The translations under genes were made by a program, and so were the position numbers. Below the pieces are notes generated by a model, which was not told where the DNA came from, made no database searches, and saw only the letters and a list, made by a program, of their open reading frames with translations. 64,000 bases of DNA from Rahnella sp. AA (lineage in GTDB: Bacteria > Pseudomonadota > Gammaproteobacteria > Enterobacterales > Enterobacteriaceae): the NCBI RefSeq assembly GCF_002834385.1, contig NZ_PITQ01000004.1, positions 1 to 64,000 of the forward strand, read 5' to 3'. Each line of letters starts with the position of its first letter. Position 1 is the first letter of the stretch. Of this stretch, positions 45,370 to 54,775 are shown piece after piece.

Positions 45370-45771
45370 TTATGATACGCGGGTAATGCTCTTTGTTCCC
45401 TTGATTGCAGAAAGGTCATGATACTGACCATTTGAGTAAATAATCATAAATTTCACTTGCCCTGCATAGGCACCATATCCATTTTTAGCATTAACCAGCA
45501 CAGGAATAACCCAACCATACATTAACATTTCCTTATCCTCGGAAACATTCATGACCCACGAATAGCCTTTGAAAGGCTGGAGAAATTTATAATGGGCACT
45601 GTAAGGATCCTTTAAACGATACTGCATATGATTTTGAATACTGCGTTTGTAGTCGTCAGGGAGTGTTCCATAGTTAGCAAGCTGAACTTGTAAAGGATCG
45701 GGGGCATGTGATGTTTTTGCACATCCTGCCAGCATTATTATTAAGGGAATAAAAAGAATACTCTTGCGCAT
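45370..45771 (-). CDS. Predicted lipoprotein, unknown
   Basis: About 133 residues from ATG 45771 (MRKSILFIPLIIMLAGC, lipobox MLAG-C). The mature part contains YRLKDPYSAHYKF and GYSWVMNV, seen in small enteric lipoproteins of unknown role. Single gene. Confidence 0.65.
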   Translation of the reverse strand: MRKSILFIPLIIMLAGCAKTSHAPDPLQVQLANYGTLPDDYKRSIQNHMQYRLKDPYSAHYKFLQPFKGYSWVMNVSEDKEMLMYGWVIPVLVNAKNGYGAYAGQVKFMIIYSNGQYHDLSAIKGTKSITRVS

Positions 45772-45960
45772 GAACTGCATCTCAGTTTTAGTGAAATTTA
45801 AAAATTTCTTGTCCGATTGCACACACTAGCACCATCCACAAAATCCGGTCTATATACCATTAATAAATGGATTGTTGATTTACTGGATAAATCCAATTTT
45901 TAACGCATGGAAGGAGCTTATTGTTCTCAGTAGCGCACGGATGCCGTGCGCTAAACTGCA

Positions 45961-46428
45961 TCAACTCCAGATACCGGTCCCTTCCACCGCACCACCTTGC
46001 AGCGACTCGATGTTTGTATAAGTGAACAAACCATAAAGATAATTGGGATCGCAGAATAAAATGACTAAATACTGCGATGAAGGACCATCGTCGGCGTTAG
46101 GATAGACGTGGAACTCAGTGCCCTCGGCAAATAATTCATTAATATCATCATAAAAAAGCGTACCTGCACCACCAGGATCGTTCAGAGGTGGGCTAAGCGA
46201 ATTCACTGCCTGGCCTTTGAACACGTTATTACCGGGAGCGGTGATCTGTAACTGAATATCCACCTGAGTGGCAGGATAGGTAAAGGTCAGCGTGGCATCG
46301 CTATCGCCAGCCCAACTTGCATCGCCGATGTTCCTGAGTCGCTGTTTTGACTCTTCAGACCAGAGGGGAAATTGTTTCAGCACAGCCTCAATGGCTGCTG
46401 CTTTTTGTTCAGGAGCAGAGTTTTTCAT
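45961..46428 (-). CDS. Hypothetical cytoplasmic protein
   Basis: 155 residues, acidic, no signal peptide. An N-terminal helix (EQKAAAIEAVLKQFP) is followed by a beta-rich domain with glycine-rich loops (NDPGGAGTLFYDD, ESLQGGAVEGTGIWS). The AGGAGG ribosome site is good. I recognise no family. The glycine-rich barrel-like composition resembles VapA- or lectin-type folds only superficially. Confidence 0.55.
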   Translation of the reverse strand: MKNSAPEQKAAAIEAVLKQFPLWSEESKQRLRNIGDASWAGDSDATLTFTYPATQVDIQLQITAPGNNVFKGQAVNSLSPPLNDPGGAGTLFYDDINELFAEGTEFHVYPNADDGPSSQYLVILFCDPNYLYGLFTYTNIESLQGGAVEGTGIWS

Positions 46429-46511
46429 AACACCTCCTATTTAGCCGCTTCCGCGCCGGATGCGGGCATTATCACTTATTACACATTAATCCTTTTAAAT
46501 AACGACAATCT

Positions 46512-46970
46512 TTATTGCATCCAATAGTTCAGTTCTACGACACAAATAGAATTAGGCGCAACTGTCATTTCAGTGCTAGGACTGTTGTTTTCACTGGTAC
46601 AAATTGGAATGATATAAACAGAAGAGTTCTTTGCCGGAGATTGGGATTGTCCGTTCTTAACGACATGCCCTCCAAGAGCATTTTGAGAGCATGTTGCTCC
46701 GGTAGCACTATTTTTTCCAGGATCAATACCACATTTAGCTCTATACACCGCTATCCAGGACTGATTATCAATCTTGGGGTCATTGGTTGAGCCAATTACG
46801 TTCCAAAATTTTTGCCCTTTATTCCATACTACTGTTTTATTAAACGTTGAACTGACCTGCCTGTCAATAGATTGCACATCGCTGGTTGCCTGGGTATCTT
46901 GAGTATTTATTTTCGAACTGCAACCACTCATTGCTAGTGTAACCGCTAATAATATAAACAAACCCTTCAT
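46512..46970 (-). CDS. Predicted lipoprotein, unknown
   Basis: 152 residues. The lipobox MSG-C at 14-17 is followed by a Ser/Gln/Asp-rich linker and a domain with four cysteines (about C75, C89, C124, C143), likely disulfides. AT-rich. No family recognised. Confidence 0.6.
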   Translation of the reverse strand: MKGLFILLAVTLAMSGCSSKINTQDTQATSDVQSIDRQVSSTFNKTVVWNKGQKFWNVIGSTNDPKIDNQSWIAVYRAKCGIDPGKNSATGATCSQNALGGHVVKNGQSQSPAKNSSVYIIPICTSENNSPSTEMTVAPNSICVVELNYWMQ

Positions 46971-47201
46971 TTTTATGCACCCTATATTGAGAATTCAAAG
47001 GATAAAAATAATATAGTCATTACATTTAAAAAAGATGGACTGCATATTAGGTTTATATCATTTTTGTGATAACCCATTGACCATACAGGTCGTGCGGTTA
47101 AAATATTTTCCATAATGCTATATAAATCACATTTTGACATGGAAGAATCTGCATGAGAACAACATTTTTGCGATGTTAATCCCAATTTAAGATAACAACA
47201 A

Positions 47202-47780
47202 TCAACCCACTTCCCTGGCAGAAGGCAGTAATTTCTCTAGCCCATTGTTTAACCGTTCAATAACCCCGCCCACCTCCATGCCCATTTGCGCATGAATAAT
47301 CGCACCGTCAATAAGCATCATGATATCGTCAGTTAATTTATAATCTGCGATCTCAATGAGTGATGTTATTGCCTTTCGGGTCTCAAGCTTGTGATTCCGG
47401 CAAACAGATTTAATTTCCTCTTTAATATCTTCGGATTCGGCTTCACTGGTTGCATTAATAAACGCGCACCCCCGAAAAGAGGCGTGACTGAACCATTCAC
47501 TCAATGTTTCGGATAATGCGTAAGACGGGGAGGTTCTTTCTTCAATTTTATTTTTCAGCGTAATGTAAAACCAGTTCATCCAGGCTTCATGCCTGTAATT
47601 TAAATACGCAAGTATCAATGCGTTTTTACTGGGATAATGGCGATAGAATGTGACCTTTGTGACCTTCGCTTGTTTAATAATTTTATCAATACCGGTGGCC
47701 CTGAAACCTGAAGCGTAAAATAAATCGTGCGCTGTCATCAGTATTTTTTCACGGGCGGTAATTTTTTTATCATCACTCAT
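47202..47780 (-). CDS. TetR-family regulator
   Basis: About 192 residues from ATG 47780 (MSDDKKITAREKI). HTH ATGIDKIIKQAKVTKVTFYRHYPSK, C-terminal domain of the YcdC/LmrA-like type with RGCAFINATSE. It is divergent from a DUF1348 gene, with a perfect 28-bp palindrome between them as operator. Confidence 0.86.
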   Translation of the reverse strand: MSDDKKITAREKILMTAHDLFYASGFRATGIDKIIKQAKVTKVTFYRHYPSKNALILAYLNYRHEAWMNWFYITLKNKIEERTSPSYALSETLSEWFSHASFRGCAFINATSEAESEDIKEEIKSVCRNHKLETRKAITSLIEIADYKLTDDIMMLIDGAIIHAQMGMEVGGVIERLNNGLEKLLPSAREVG

Positions 47781-47851
47781 TTTTAACGAAAACATAGTGC
47801 AAGTGGCCTTCATTAGCGTATTGACAGTGTTATTTCCTCGACGTAAATTAC

Positions 47852-47879
47852 CCTATGTAGACAGACTTGTCTACATAGG
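47852..47879. promoter_or_regulatory. TetR operator, perfect 12-bp arms
   Basis: CCTATGTAGACA (47852-47863) and TGTCTACATAGG (47868-47879) are exact reverse complements around GACT. They lie 72 bp before the TetR start and 20 bp before the DUF1348 start, so binding would block both promoters. Confidence 0.85.
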
Positions 47880-47899
47880 AAAACTTTGAGGAATCCTGC

Positions 47900-48367
47900 A
47901 TGAGCACACGCCCCCCGTTACCTCCTTTCACGCGTGAAAGCGCAATAGAAAAAGTCAGGCTGGCAGAAGATGGCTGGAACAGCCGCGATCCCGCTAAAGT
48001 GGCGCTGGCATATTCAGTGGATACCCAATGGCGAAACCGCGCAGAATTCGCAACCAACCGTGAAGAAGCTCAGGCATTTCTGGAACGTAAATGGAAGAAG
48101 GAGCTCGATTATCGCCTGATAAAAGAACTCTGGGCATTTACTGAAAACCGGATTGCCGTACGCTACGCCTATGAATGGCATGACGATTCTGGCAACTGGT
48201 TCCGTTCATACGGCAATGAAAACTGGGAGTTCGGGCCAGACGGGCTGATGCAACGCCGTTTTGCTTGTGTGAATGATATGCCTATCAGCGAGTCTGAACG
48301 GCTGTTCCACTGGCCTCAGGGAAGACGGCCTGATAATCATCCGACGCTTAGCGAACTTGGGTTGTAA
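47900..48367 (+). CDS. DUF1348 NTF2-like protein
   Basis: 155 residues of the NTF2-like fold: [44 protein letters not shown] and WEFGPDGLM are family blocks. Function is unknown; these are commonly controlled by a divergent TetR and linked to electrophile or xenobiotic response. Confidence 0.85.
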   Translation: MSTRPPLPPFTRESAIEKVRLAEDGWNSRDPAKVALAYSVDTQWRNRAEFATNREEAQAFLERKWKKELDYRLIKELWAFTENRIAVRYAYEWHDDSGNWFRSYGNENWEFGPDGLMQRRFACVNDMPISESERLFHWPQGRRPDNHPTLSELGL

Positions 48368-48410
48368 GACTGCAAGAACAGCCAAATTGACTACCGGCAA
48401 ACCCACATAA

Positions 48411-48436
48411 AAAAACCGGGCTTTCGCCCGGTTTGT
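48411..48436. terminator. Bidirectional terminator between DUF1348 gene and hemB
   Basis: AAACCGGGC-TTTC-GCCCGGTTT, a 9-bp stem with A-run and T-run on either side, serving both converging genes. Confidence 0.8.
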
Positions 48437-48457
48437 CATGCTCGATTCCGCCGGAAA

Positions 48458-49432
48458 TTAAATTCCGTTTTCAGCAATATCCATCGCGAAGTACGTCAGG
48501 ATAATATCTGCCCCTGCACGTTTGATCGCGCCGAGGCTTTCGCGCACGACGGCGCGTTCGTCGATGGCACCGGCCTGCGCGGCGAATTTGATCATCGCGT
48601 ATTCACCGCTGACCTGATACGCCGCCAGCGGCAAACGGGAGGCTTCGCGGATATCGCGGATAATGTCCAGATACGCGCCCGCCGGTTTCACCATCAGCGC
48701 ATCGGCGCCTTCCTGTTCATCCAGCAGTGACTCGCGCACCGCTTCGCGGCGGTTCATCGGGTTCATCTGATATTGTTTGCGATTGCCTTTCAGCACGCTG
48801 CCGCCCGCCTCGCGGAAAGGCCCGTACATTGAGGACGCGAATTTGGTGGAGTACGCCATGATTGACGTATCAATGAAACCGGCTGCGTCCAGCGCGCTGC
48901 GGATGGCCTGAACCTGACCGTCCTGTGCGGCGGAAGGCGCGATAAAATCGGCACCGGCAGCGGCGGCAACGACAGCCTGTTTGCCCAGATTGATGAGCGT
49001 TGCGTCGTTATCCACGCCGTGGTCGTGCAACACGCCACAGTGGCCGTGCGAGGTGTATTCGCAGAAACAGGTGTCGGACATCACAATCATTTCAGGCACG
49101 GTGTCTTTACAGATACGTGCCATACGGGCGACCAGACCGTTTTCATTCCACGTGTCGCTGCCGGTCGCATCCATGTGATGTGAAATACCGAAAGTCATCA
49201 CCGAACGGATTCCCGCGCGGGCGTAGCGTTCAATTTCAAACGCCAGACGCGATTCGGGAATGCGCAGTACGCCGGGCATGGCTTCGATGGGTACGTATTC
49301 AGAGGTCTCTTCTTCTACGAAAATCGGCAGTACCAGATCGTTGACGCTAAATTCAGTTTCCTGAAAAAGAGTGCGCAGGGATTCGGACTGTCTCAGGCGG
49401 CGAAGGCGTGAGCTCGGGAACTGATTCGACAT
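48458..49432 (-). CDS. hemB: HemB, delta-aminolevulinate dehydratase
   Basis: 324 residues. It joins two 5-aminolevulinate molecules to porphobilinogen in haem synthesis. Zinc-site cysteines appear in [14 protein letters not shown]. Schiff-base lysines appear in [13 protein letters not shown] and [10 protein letters not shown]. Full length and well conserved. Confidence 0.97.
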   Translation of the reverse strand: MSNQFPSSRLRRLRQSESLRTLFQETEFSVNDLVLPIFVEEETSEYVPIEAMPGVLRIPESRLAFEIERYARAGIRSVMTFGISHHMDATGSDTWNENGLVARMARICKDTVPEMIVMSDTCFCEYTSHGHCGVLHDHGVDNDATLINLGKQAVVAAAAGADFIAPSAAQDGQVQAIRSALDAAGFIDTSIMAYSTKFASSMYGPFREAGGSVLKGNRKQYQMNPMNRREAVRESLLDEQEGADALMVKPAGAYLDIIRDIREASRLPLAAYQVSGEYAMIKFAAQAGAIDERAVVRESLGAIKRAGADIILTYFAMDIAENGI

Positions 49433-49611
49433 GAAAACTCCTAAAAATTAATCTGTTGCGCTGATATTTTTTGGAAACAGGAGCGCAGACAGTTCAGACG
49501 GCAGGAGGCAATGCAGCGCCGTCAGACGATGAAGCCCGCATTTTATAATAACTTTTAAACAAATGATGAACTTTCCGTGAGGAGATGTAACAGAGGCCGC
49601 ATTTTTGGAAA

Positions 49612-49636
49612 GGCGATCCCCATTCAGAGGATCGCC
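49612..49636 (-). terminator. Hairpin after the ABC exporter gene
   Basis: GGCGATCC/GGATCGCC 8-bp stem 12 bp past the exporter stop. The T-run is short (TTTCC), so moderate. Confidence 0.5.
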
Positions 49637-49647
49637 GGAGTGAAGAT

Positions 49648-51747
49648 TTAACCGAGTTTTATCTCACGATCGGCTGAGGCAATCGTCGATGGCCGGTGCG
49701 CGATGAATATCCGCGTGATATCCAGCTCGCTTATCGCCTGATTGATGCGCGCTTCATTGTCGAGATCCAGATGGCTGGTGGCTTCATCGAGGAACAAAAT
49801 GGCCGGACGGCGATACAACGCACGCGCGATCAGCAGCCGTTGCTTCTGGCCCCCCGACAAGCTGCCGCCCAGTTCGCTGATCAGCGTTTCGTAGCCCATC
49901 GGCATCCGTTCGATGTCGTCATGGATGTTGCAGCGGCGCGCGCAATCCATGATCCGCTCTTCGTCTTTCGCCTCGTCAAAGCTGGCGATGTTCTCGGCGA
50001 TAGAACCGGCGAAAAGCGTATCATCCTGTAACACACAGGCGATGCAGCTGCGGTAGTTATTCAGCCCGGCGGTGGTGATATCCATGCCGTTGATCAGAAT
50101 GCGGCCTTCGGTCGGCGAGAGTAAACCGGTCATGATTTTCATCAGCGTGGTTTTCCCCTGCCCCGACGGCCCGGTGATCGCCACACTTTCCCCCGCCGCC
50201 ACTGACAGGTTCAGGCCGTTAATCAGCGGCGCGGAAAGGCTGTCGTACTGAAAGACCAGATCCCGCACGTCCAGTGACGCCGCTTCGCCTGCCCGCAGCA
50301 ACTCGCGCTCGGGCAGTGATTTCTCGGTATCCGTCAGCGCAATATCCGCAATGCGGTCGCGGTGCAACGAAAGCATCCGCAGCTGTAGCACCATGTTCAG
50401 CAGATTCGCCGCACGTTCGGAAAATTGCCCGCGGTAAGTATTGAACGCGACGAACATCCCGAGCGTCATATGCCCGTCAACCACCTGCATCGCGCCCAGC
50501 CACAGCAACGCGACCTGATCGAGCGTGGCGATCAGCGTGTTACCGCCAGTAAACATCATTTCAAACTTGGTTTTACGCACCGTCGCATTGGCGTTATCCA
50601 CGTTCAGGTTGAGCCAGAAGTTGGCCCGCGCTTTTGATAATCCAAGCGCTTTCAGCGTGCTGATGCCGTACAACGTTTCCATAAAGTGCGAACCGGCGCG
50701 CGCGCCTTTCACGATTTGTTCCTCCGAAACCTGACGATACGCGTTGTACGTTGTGAGGCGAAACACCACGTAAACAGCGGTAAAGCCGAGGATCACCCAA
50801 ATCAGCCAGCCGCCGTAAAGCACCATCATGACGATCAGCCCGACCGACATGATGCCGTCGATAATGCTGTTCACGACGTTAGTGGTCAGCGTGGTGCGCA
50901 AGGTGTCGAGCGAGGTAAAACGCGACTGAATATCGCCGAGTTTGCGCTTTTCGAAGTAGTCGAGCGGCAGTTTCAGCAGGTGATCAAACAGCCGCGCTTT
51001 CCATTGCACGTCAATCAGCGTACTCATGACCAGCGACGTCCAGGCGCGCAACATACTGACGCCGGTGCGGAAAATAATGAAGAACAGTAAACCGAGGCAA
51101 ATCAGCGTCAGCAGATCCGGGTCTTTCGCCGGGATCACGTGGTCCATCACCAGTTGCATCCCGACCGGCAGCAGCAGATTGACCGATTCGATCATCAGCG
51201 ACAGGCAGAAAATCTTCGTCAGCGCGGGTATCAGGCCGCTGACGTTGCCCATCATTTTGCGCAAATCCAGCCGGACGCGCGGTTTTTCGCTGGTGAAACC
51301 GCTGTCCGGCCACAGCTCCAGCGCGACGCCGGTGAAGTGCTCCGAAACCTCACGCATGCCCAGTGAACGCCGCCCGAATGCCGGGTCATGAATAATCACT
51401 TTGCCCTGTTTCACGCCAACCAGCACCACGAAATGGTTGAGATCCCAGTGCAAAATGCACGGTGTTTTCAGCGCGTTCAGCTCGTCGATGTCCAGCTTCA
51501 GCGCGCGGGATTTCAGTTCATTGGCGGTGGCAATATCCATCAGTGTGCGCAGCGTTGCGCCGCGCGACGAAATGCCATAGCGCTGACGCAGGCTTTGCAA
51601 ATCAACGTGTTTGCCGTGATAGCCGCATACCATCGCCAGACAGGCCAGCCCGCATTCGGCGGCTTCGGTTTGAATGATTTGCGGCACCCGGTGGCGCCAG
51701 CTGAAATGCAGGCGGTCAGCCAGCTCGCGTACATTATCGAGATTCAT
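49648..51747 (-). CDS. CvaB-type peptidase/ABC exporter for microcin
   Basis: 699 residues. The N-terminal C39 peptidase has catalytic C32 in TEAAECGLACLAM, H105 in LNHFVVLV and D121 in HDPAFG. Six membrane helices follow, then an ABC domain with GPSGQGKTT, signature LSGGQKQR and LFLDEATSHLD. It cuts double-glycine-type leaders and exports the peptide. The sequence aligns with colicin V exporter CvaB along its length. It overlaps the CvaA-like gene by 14 bp, and the putative substrate is encoded divergently at 53443. Confidence 0.9.
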   Translation of the reverse strand: MNLDNVRELADRLHFSWRHRVPQIIQTEAAECGLACLAMVCGYHGKHVDLQSLRQRYGISSRGATLRTLMDIATANELKSRALKLDIDELNALKTPCILHWDLNHFVVLVGVKQGKVIIHDPAFGRRSLGMREVSEHFTGVALELWPDSGFTSEKPRVRLDLRKMMGNVSGLIPALTKIFCLSLMIESVNLLLPVGMQLVMDHVIPAKDPDLLTLICLGLLFFIIFRTGVSMLRAWTSLVMSTLIDVQWKARLFDHLLKLPLDYFEKRKLGDIQSRFTSLDTLRTTLTTNVVNSIIDGIMSVGLIVMMVLYGGWLIWVILGFTAVYVVFRLTTYNAYRQVSEEQIVKGARAGSHFMETLYGISTLKALGLSKARANFWLNLNVDNANATVRKTKFEMMFTGGNTLIATLDQVALLWLGAMQVVDGHMTLGMFVAFNTYRGQFSERAANLLNMVLQLRMLSLHRDRIADIALTDTEKSLPERELLRAGEAASLDVRDLVFQYDSLSAPLINGLNLSVAAGESVAITGPSGQGKTTLMKIMTGLLSPTEGRILINGMDITTAGLNNYRSCIACVLQDDTLFAGSIAENIASFDEAKDEERIMDCARRCNIHDDIERMPMGYETLISELGGSLSGGQKQRLLIARALYRRPAILFLDEATSHLDLDNEARINQAISELDITRIFIAHRPSTIASADREIKLG

Positions 51748-53020
51748 TGATTGGCCCCACCACGCTTTTCTTCATGCTGTAATACGGAGACAACATCCAC
51801 TGATACAGCGGCCTTTTCTCCAGGAATAGGGTTGATTCGGCTTTCATGCCGCTGGATAAATTCAGCGTTTCGCCGTGCCAGTTCATGGCTTTTTTATCCA
51901 GTGAAACAATCACTTTGTAATACGGCCCGCTGACCGTGCCGTTGGCCGTACGCGGCGCACTGGCGTAGGTATTCAGCTCCTGTTCGGAAACGGGTGCAGA
52001 AGAGATCGATTCGACCTTGCCGGGGAACTGACCATATTTTTCAAACGGATAGGCTTCGTAGCGGATGTTGATATGTTCACCGGCTTTCACGTATGGCACG
52101 CTTTCATTTGGCAGCCACGCGACCAGGAAAAACGGGGAGTTTTTAGCAGGCACCAGCTGCGCCAGGCTGTCACCGGCATTAACCATCTGACCCGGCGTGA
52201 CGCTTAGCGAGGAAATTTTGCCGGACGTCGGCGCGGTGATCAGTAAAGAACCTTTCGCATCAGCCTGCGCCAGCTGGCGTTCCAGATCGTTGCGCTGATA
52301 ACCGTATTGCGAAATCTGGTTATCAAATTCGGCGGCGCGCGTGACCAGCTCGCTGCGCAGATTGGTTATCTGTAAGGCTTCCTGAATTGCCTGCGTGTTC
52401 AGGCTCTGGAACGAGGTTTGTTGCTGATAAAACAGGTATCGCTGGTTGTTCAGCTGGTCAGTATTGATCAGCCCTTTTTTCTGATACGCGCCGTAGTTCT
52501 GCATACTTTTCTTCATGGCATCCAGCCCTTCCTGCGCGGAATCCACCATGCTTTGTGACACCTGATGCGCCTTCTGGTACTGGTCCAGCTGCTGTTGCAG
52601 GTTTTCCAGCGTTTCCTGCTTATTGTGCTGAAGCTGCACAATGATGGCATCAATTTGCTCACGTTGTTTTTTAATGGCGGCCAGCGTGGTGGTGCTGACA
52701 TTCCCCGCCTGCGTCACCCGGCTGACGTCGATTTCATACAACGGCTGGCCTTTTTTAACCGGTTTTCCGGTATCAACATACAAGCCGGTAACCACGCCCT
52801 GTTCCGGGCTGAATAAATTGATGCTGTGCGGCTGAGTAATAATTTCACCGCTGACATTAATACGTCGGGTGTAATTTGCGAAGATGAGAAACATCAGTAA
52901 AGCCAATATAAAAATAGCCGTCAGTGACGTCACAATCCATAAAGGCCAGCCGGCGAGCAATAAAGCCTTACCCGCCCAGTGGCTTTGCTGATGATCATTC
53001 ACCTCTTTGCGAAAGAGCAT
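51734..53020 (-). CDS. CvaA-type membrane-fusion protein (HlyD family)
   Basis: About 428 residues from ATG 53020, aligned with the start of CvaA. One N-terminal membrane helix (ALLLAGWPLWIVTSL...), a lipoyl-like domain, a periplasmic coiled coil (about 90-220), and the C-terminal CvaA-like ending AESTLFLEKRPLYQWMLSPYY. It bridges the ABC exporter and a TolC channel. First gene of the exporter operon. Confidence 0.9.
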   Translation of the reverse strand: MLFRKEVNDHQQSHWAGKALLLAGWPLWIVTSLTAIFILALLMFLIFANYTRRINVSGEIITQPHSINLFSPEQGVVTGLYVDTGKPVKKGQPLYEIDVSRVTQAGNVSTTTLAAIKKQREQIDAIIVQLQHNKQETLENLQQQLDQYQKAHQVSQSMVDSAQEGLDAMKKSMQNYGAYQKKGLINTDQLNNQRYLFYQQQTSFQSLNTQAIQEALQITNLRSELVTRAAEFDNQISQYGYQRNDLERQLAQADAKGSLLITAPTSGKISSLSVTPGQMVNAGDSLAQLVPAKNSPFFLVAWLPNESVPYVKAGEHINIRYEAYPFEKYGQFPGKVESISSAPVSEQELNTYASAPRTANGTVSGPYYKVIVSLDKKAMNWHGETLNLSSGMKAESTLFLEKRPLYQWMLSPYYSMKKSVVGPINESR

Positions 53021-53080
53021 ATTTTGAGATCCGGAAAAACAGAATCCCAAAAAGATAGCAGCCAGAAAACTGCCTGACAC

Positions 53081-53442
53081 CGCGATTACTCTGAAACAGG
53101 GTAATCCTTTATTTTCATGATTAAATTATCACCATGCAGCATTACCGGACGGACATCATTTCAGTCATACGGAATTATTAATACCGAAAGTGAATAAGAT
53201 TAATTTTTGTCCGGAAAATTAATCATTCAGTTTTTCACGATTATTAATGACCTTTAAAAACAGTAAGTTATTTTCAATATCTTACTTAGGAGATTATTCC
53301 TAGTCTAATTTCTGCCGTGGTGCTCTAGGCTTAATCCCCGTGAAGACATTGCGTAGAAATTATCTCCATAGCATTACTCAATGTTTTCATCGCCCCCGAA
53401 TTTCCGGGGACTTGCTTTAACAGATTAAAAGGAAGGCCTAAG
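53081..53442. other. Divergent promoter region of microcin and exporter
   Basis: 360 bp, AT-rich in its left half. TAGGAgattatTCCTA at about 53288-53303 is an imperfect symmetric site that superficially recalls an Rcs box, with wrong spacing. CCCCGAATTTCCGGGG forms a leader hairpin near 53394. No immunity ORF found. Confidence 0.4.
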
Positions 53443-53634
53443 ATGAAACAATTAACAGAACATGATATTGAAATGGTTAATGGTGCGGGTTGGTCGGAAG
53501 ATATCAATAAAGTTGCCGATCGCCTATCAAGCTTTGGTCAGGACGCGGTAAGTGACACCAGTAATGCGGTGAACAAGGCGTATTCACAAATTTCCGATGG
53601 TCTTGCTAAAGCACAGAACTATCTGACAACCTAG
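53443..53634 (+). CDS. Microcin-like peptide precursor with double-glycine-type leader
   Basis: 63 residues with a strong AAGGAAG ribosome site. The leader MKQLTEHDIEMVNGAG resembles those of colicin V and microcin H47 (MRxLTxxxLxxVSGG / ISGAG), with cleavage expected after GA or GAG. The mature peptide of about 47 residues is amphipathic and Asn/Ala/Ser-rich (SSFGQDAVSDTSNAVNKAY). It is divergent from the CvaA/CvaB-type exporter genes, which would process it. No immunity gene is recognisable, so a non-toxic signalling role is also possible. Confidence 0.75.
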   Translation: MKQLTEHDIEMVNGAGWSEDINKVADRLSSFGQDAVSDTSNAVNKAYSQISDGLAKAQNYLTT

Positions 53635-53668
53635 TTTTCAGTTTTTAAAGGTTAATCAGAGTAATACA

Positions 53669-53697
53669 AGCCCCCATTTATTTGGGGGCTTTTTTAT
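53669..53697 (+). terminator. Terminator of the microcin-like gene
   Basis: AGCCCCCA-TTTATT-TGGGGGCT plus T5, 35 bp after the stop. It lies just before the end of ycjF on the other strand. Confidence 0.88.
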
Positions 53698-53707
53698 ATC
53701 AAAACGA

Positions 53708-54775
53708 TCAAACACCGGATTTGGTTTTATCCGTTCTCACCATGCTGTTTTTCAGCTTCCCGACCAGTTCCTTACGGAAATCACCGAGCTTTGGTTTGTC
53801 ACCGTCCAGCCACGGCAGCGGGCGACACAGTTCCATAGTTTTGATACCCAGACGCGCGGTCAGCAAACCGGCACCGATACCCTGCGCAGCTCGGGCCGAA
53901 AGACGCGCAGCCAGATCCTGCGACATCCAGTCCATCCCCACTTCGCGCACCAGCTCAGACGCGCCGGCAAACGCCATATTCAACAGCACCAGACGGAATA
54001 ACCGGATGCGGCTGTAATAACCCAGTTCGATGCCGTAAAGCACCGCGATGCGGTTCACAAGACGGAGATTTCGCCAGGCGATAAAGGCCATATCCACCAG
54101 CGCCAGAGGGCTGACGGCGATCATCAGCGCAGATTCCGCGGCGGAATGGCTGATTTCCCGGCGCGCCTGCGCATCCAGAACCGGCTGCACTAACCGGGCA
54201 TAAAGCTCGACCACTTCGCGGTCGTTTTGCGTTTCATGCAGTGACGCCTGCCAGCGCTGCAATGCCGGATGGCTGTTATCCAGCCCGGCCTGCGCAGCCA
54301 GTTTTTCGCAGAACGCGCGCCCCTGACCCAGCCCGTGGCTGTGCAGTAAATCGCGCGCCACATCGCGTTCATCAGCGCGCTGACGCAGACGATACAGGCG
54401 ACGCCATTCAGTTGCCACAGAGCCCACGCCCGCAACGATAATCAGGCCGCCCGCCGTACAGGCGCCGAGCGCCACCCAATCCTGCTGAACCCACGCCTGA
54501 TGTACCCATTGCACGCCCTGCGCGACGACGCTGATGCCCAGCACCGCAACGCCAAGGCGCACAATTTTGCCCCATAAACTGCGGCGCGGTTTGAGTGCGC
54601 GGCTGAGTACCGCTTCGGCTTCGCCCTCTTCCTGCTGTTCATCGGTTTCGGCGGTCACCGGAATAAAGCGTTCTGAAATCGTTTCGTCAAAGGCCAGCGC
54701 CGGTTTGATCACCGGATCCGCAGGCGCTTTTAATTCCGTTTCAAAATCGATACGCGGTTTTAACGGTTCGCTCAT
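53708..54775 (-). CDS. ycjF: YcjF, inner-membrane DUF697 protein
   Basis: 355 residues, with two central hydrophobic helices (about 70-90 and 100-120) and a C-terminal DUF697-like region with hydrophobic segments. It is co-transcribed with ycjX (4-bp overlap) at the distal end of the psp operon, as in other enterics. It belongs to the envelope-stress regulon; exact role unknown. Confidence 0.9.
   Translation of the reverse strand: MSEPLKPRIDFETELKAPADPVIKPALAFDETISERFIPVTAETDEQQEEGEAEAVLSRALKPRRSLWGKIVRLGVAVLGISVVAQGVQWVHQAWVQQDWVALGACTAGGLIIVAGVGSVATEWRRLYRLRQRADERDVARDLLHSHGLGQGRAFCEKLAAQAGLDNSHPALQRWQASLHETQNDREVVELYARLVQPVLDAQARREISHSAAESALMIAVSPLALVDMAFIAWRNLRLVNRIAVLYGIELGYYSRIRLFRLVLLNMAFAGASELVREVGMDWMSQDLAARLSARAAQGIGAGLLTARLGIKTMELCRPLPWLDGDKPKLGDFRKELVGKLKNSMVRTDKTKSGV

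Noticed and set aside
53288-53303. Rcs-box in the microcin promoter region
   Set aside because: TAGGA/TCCTA arms are separated by six bases rather than four, so the match to the RcsAB box is poor.
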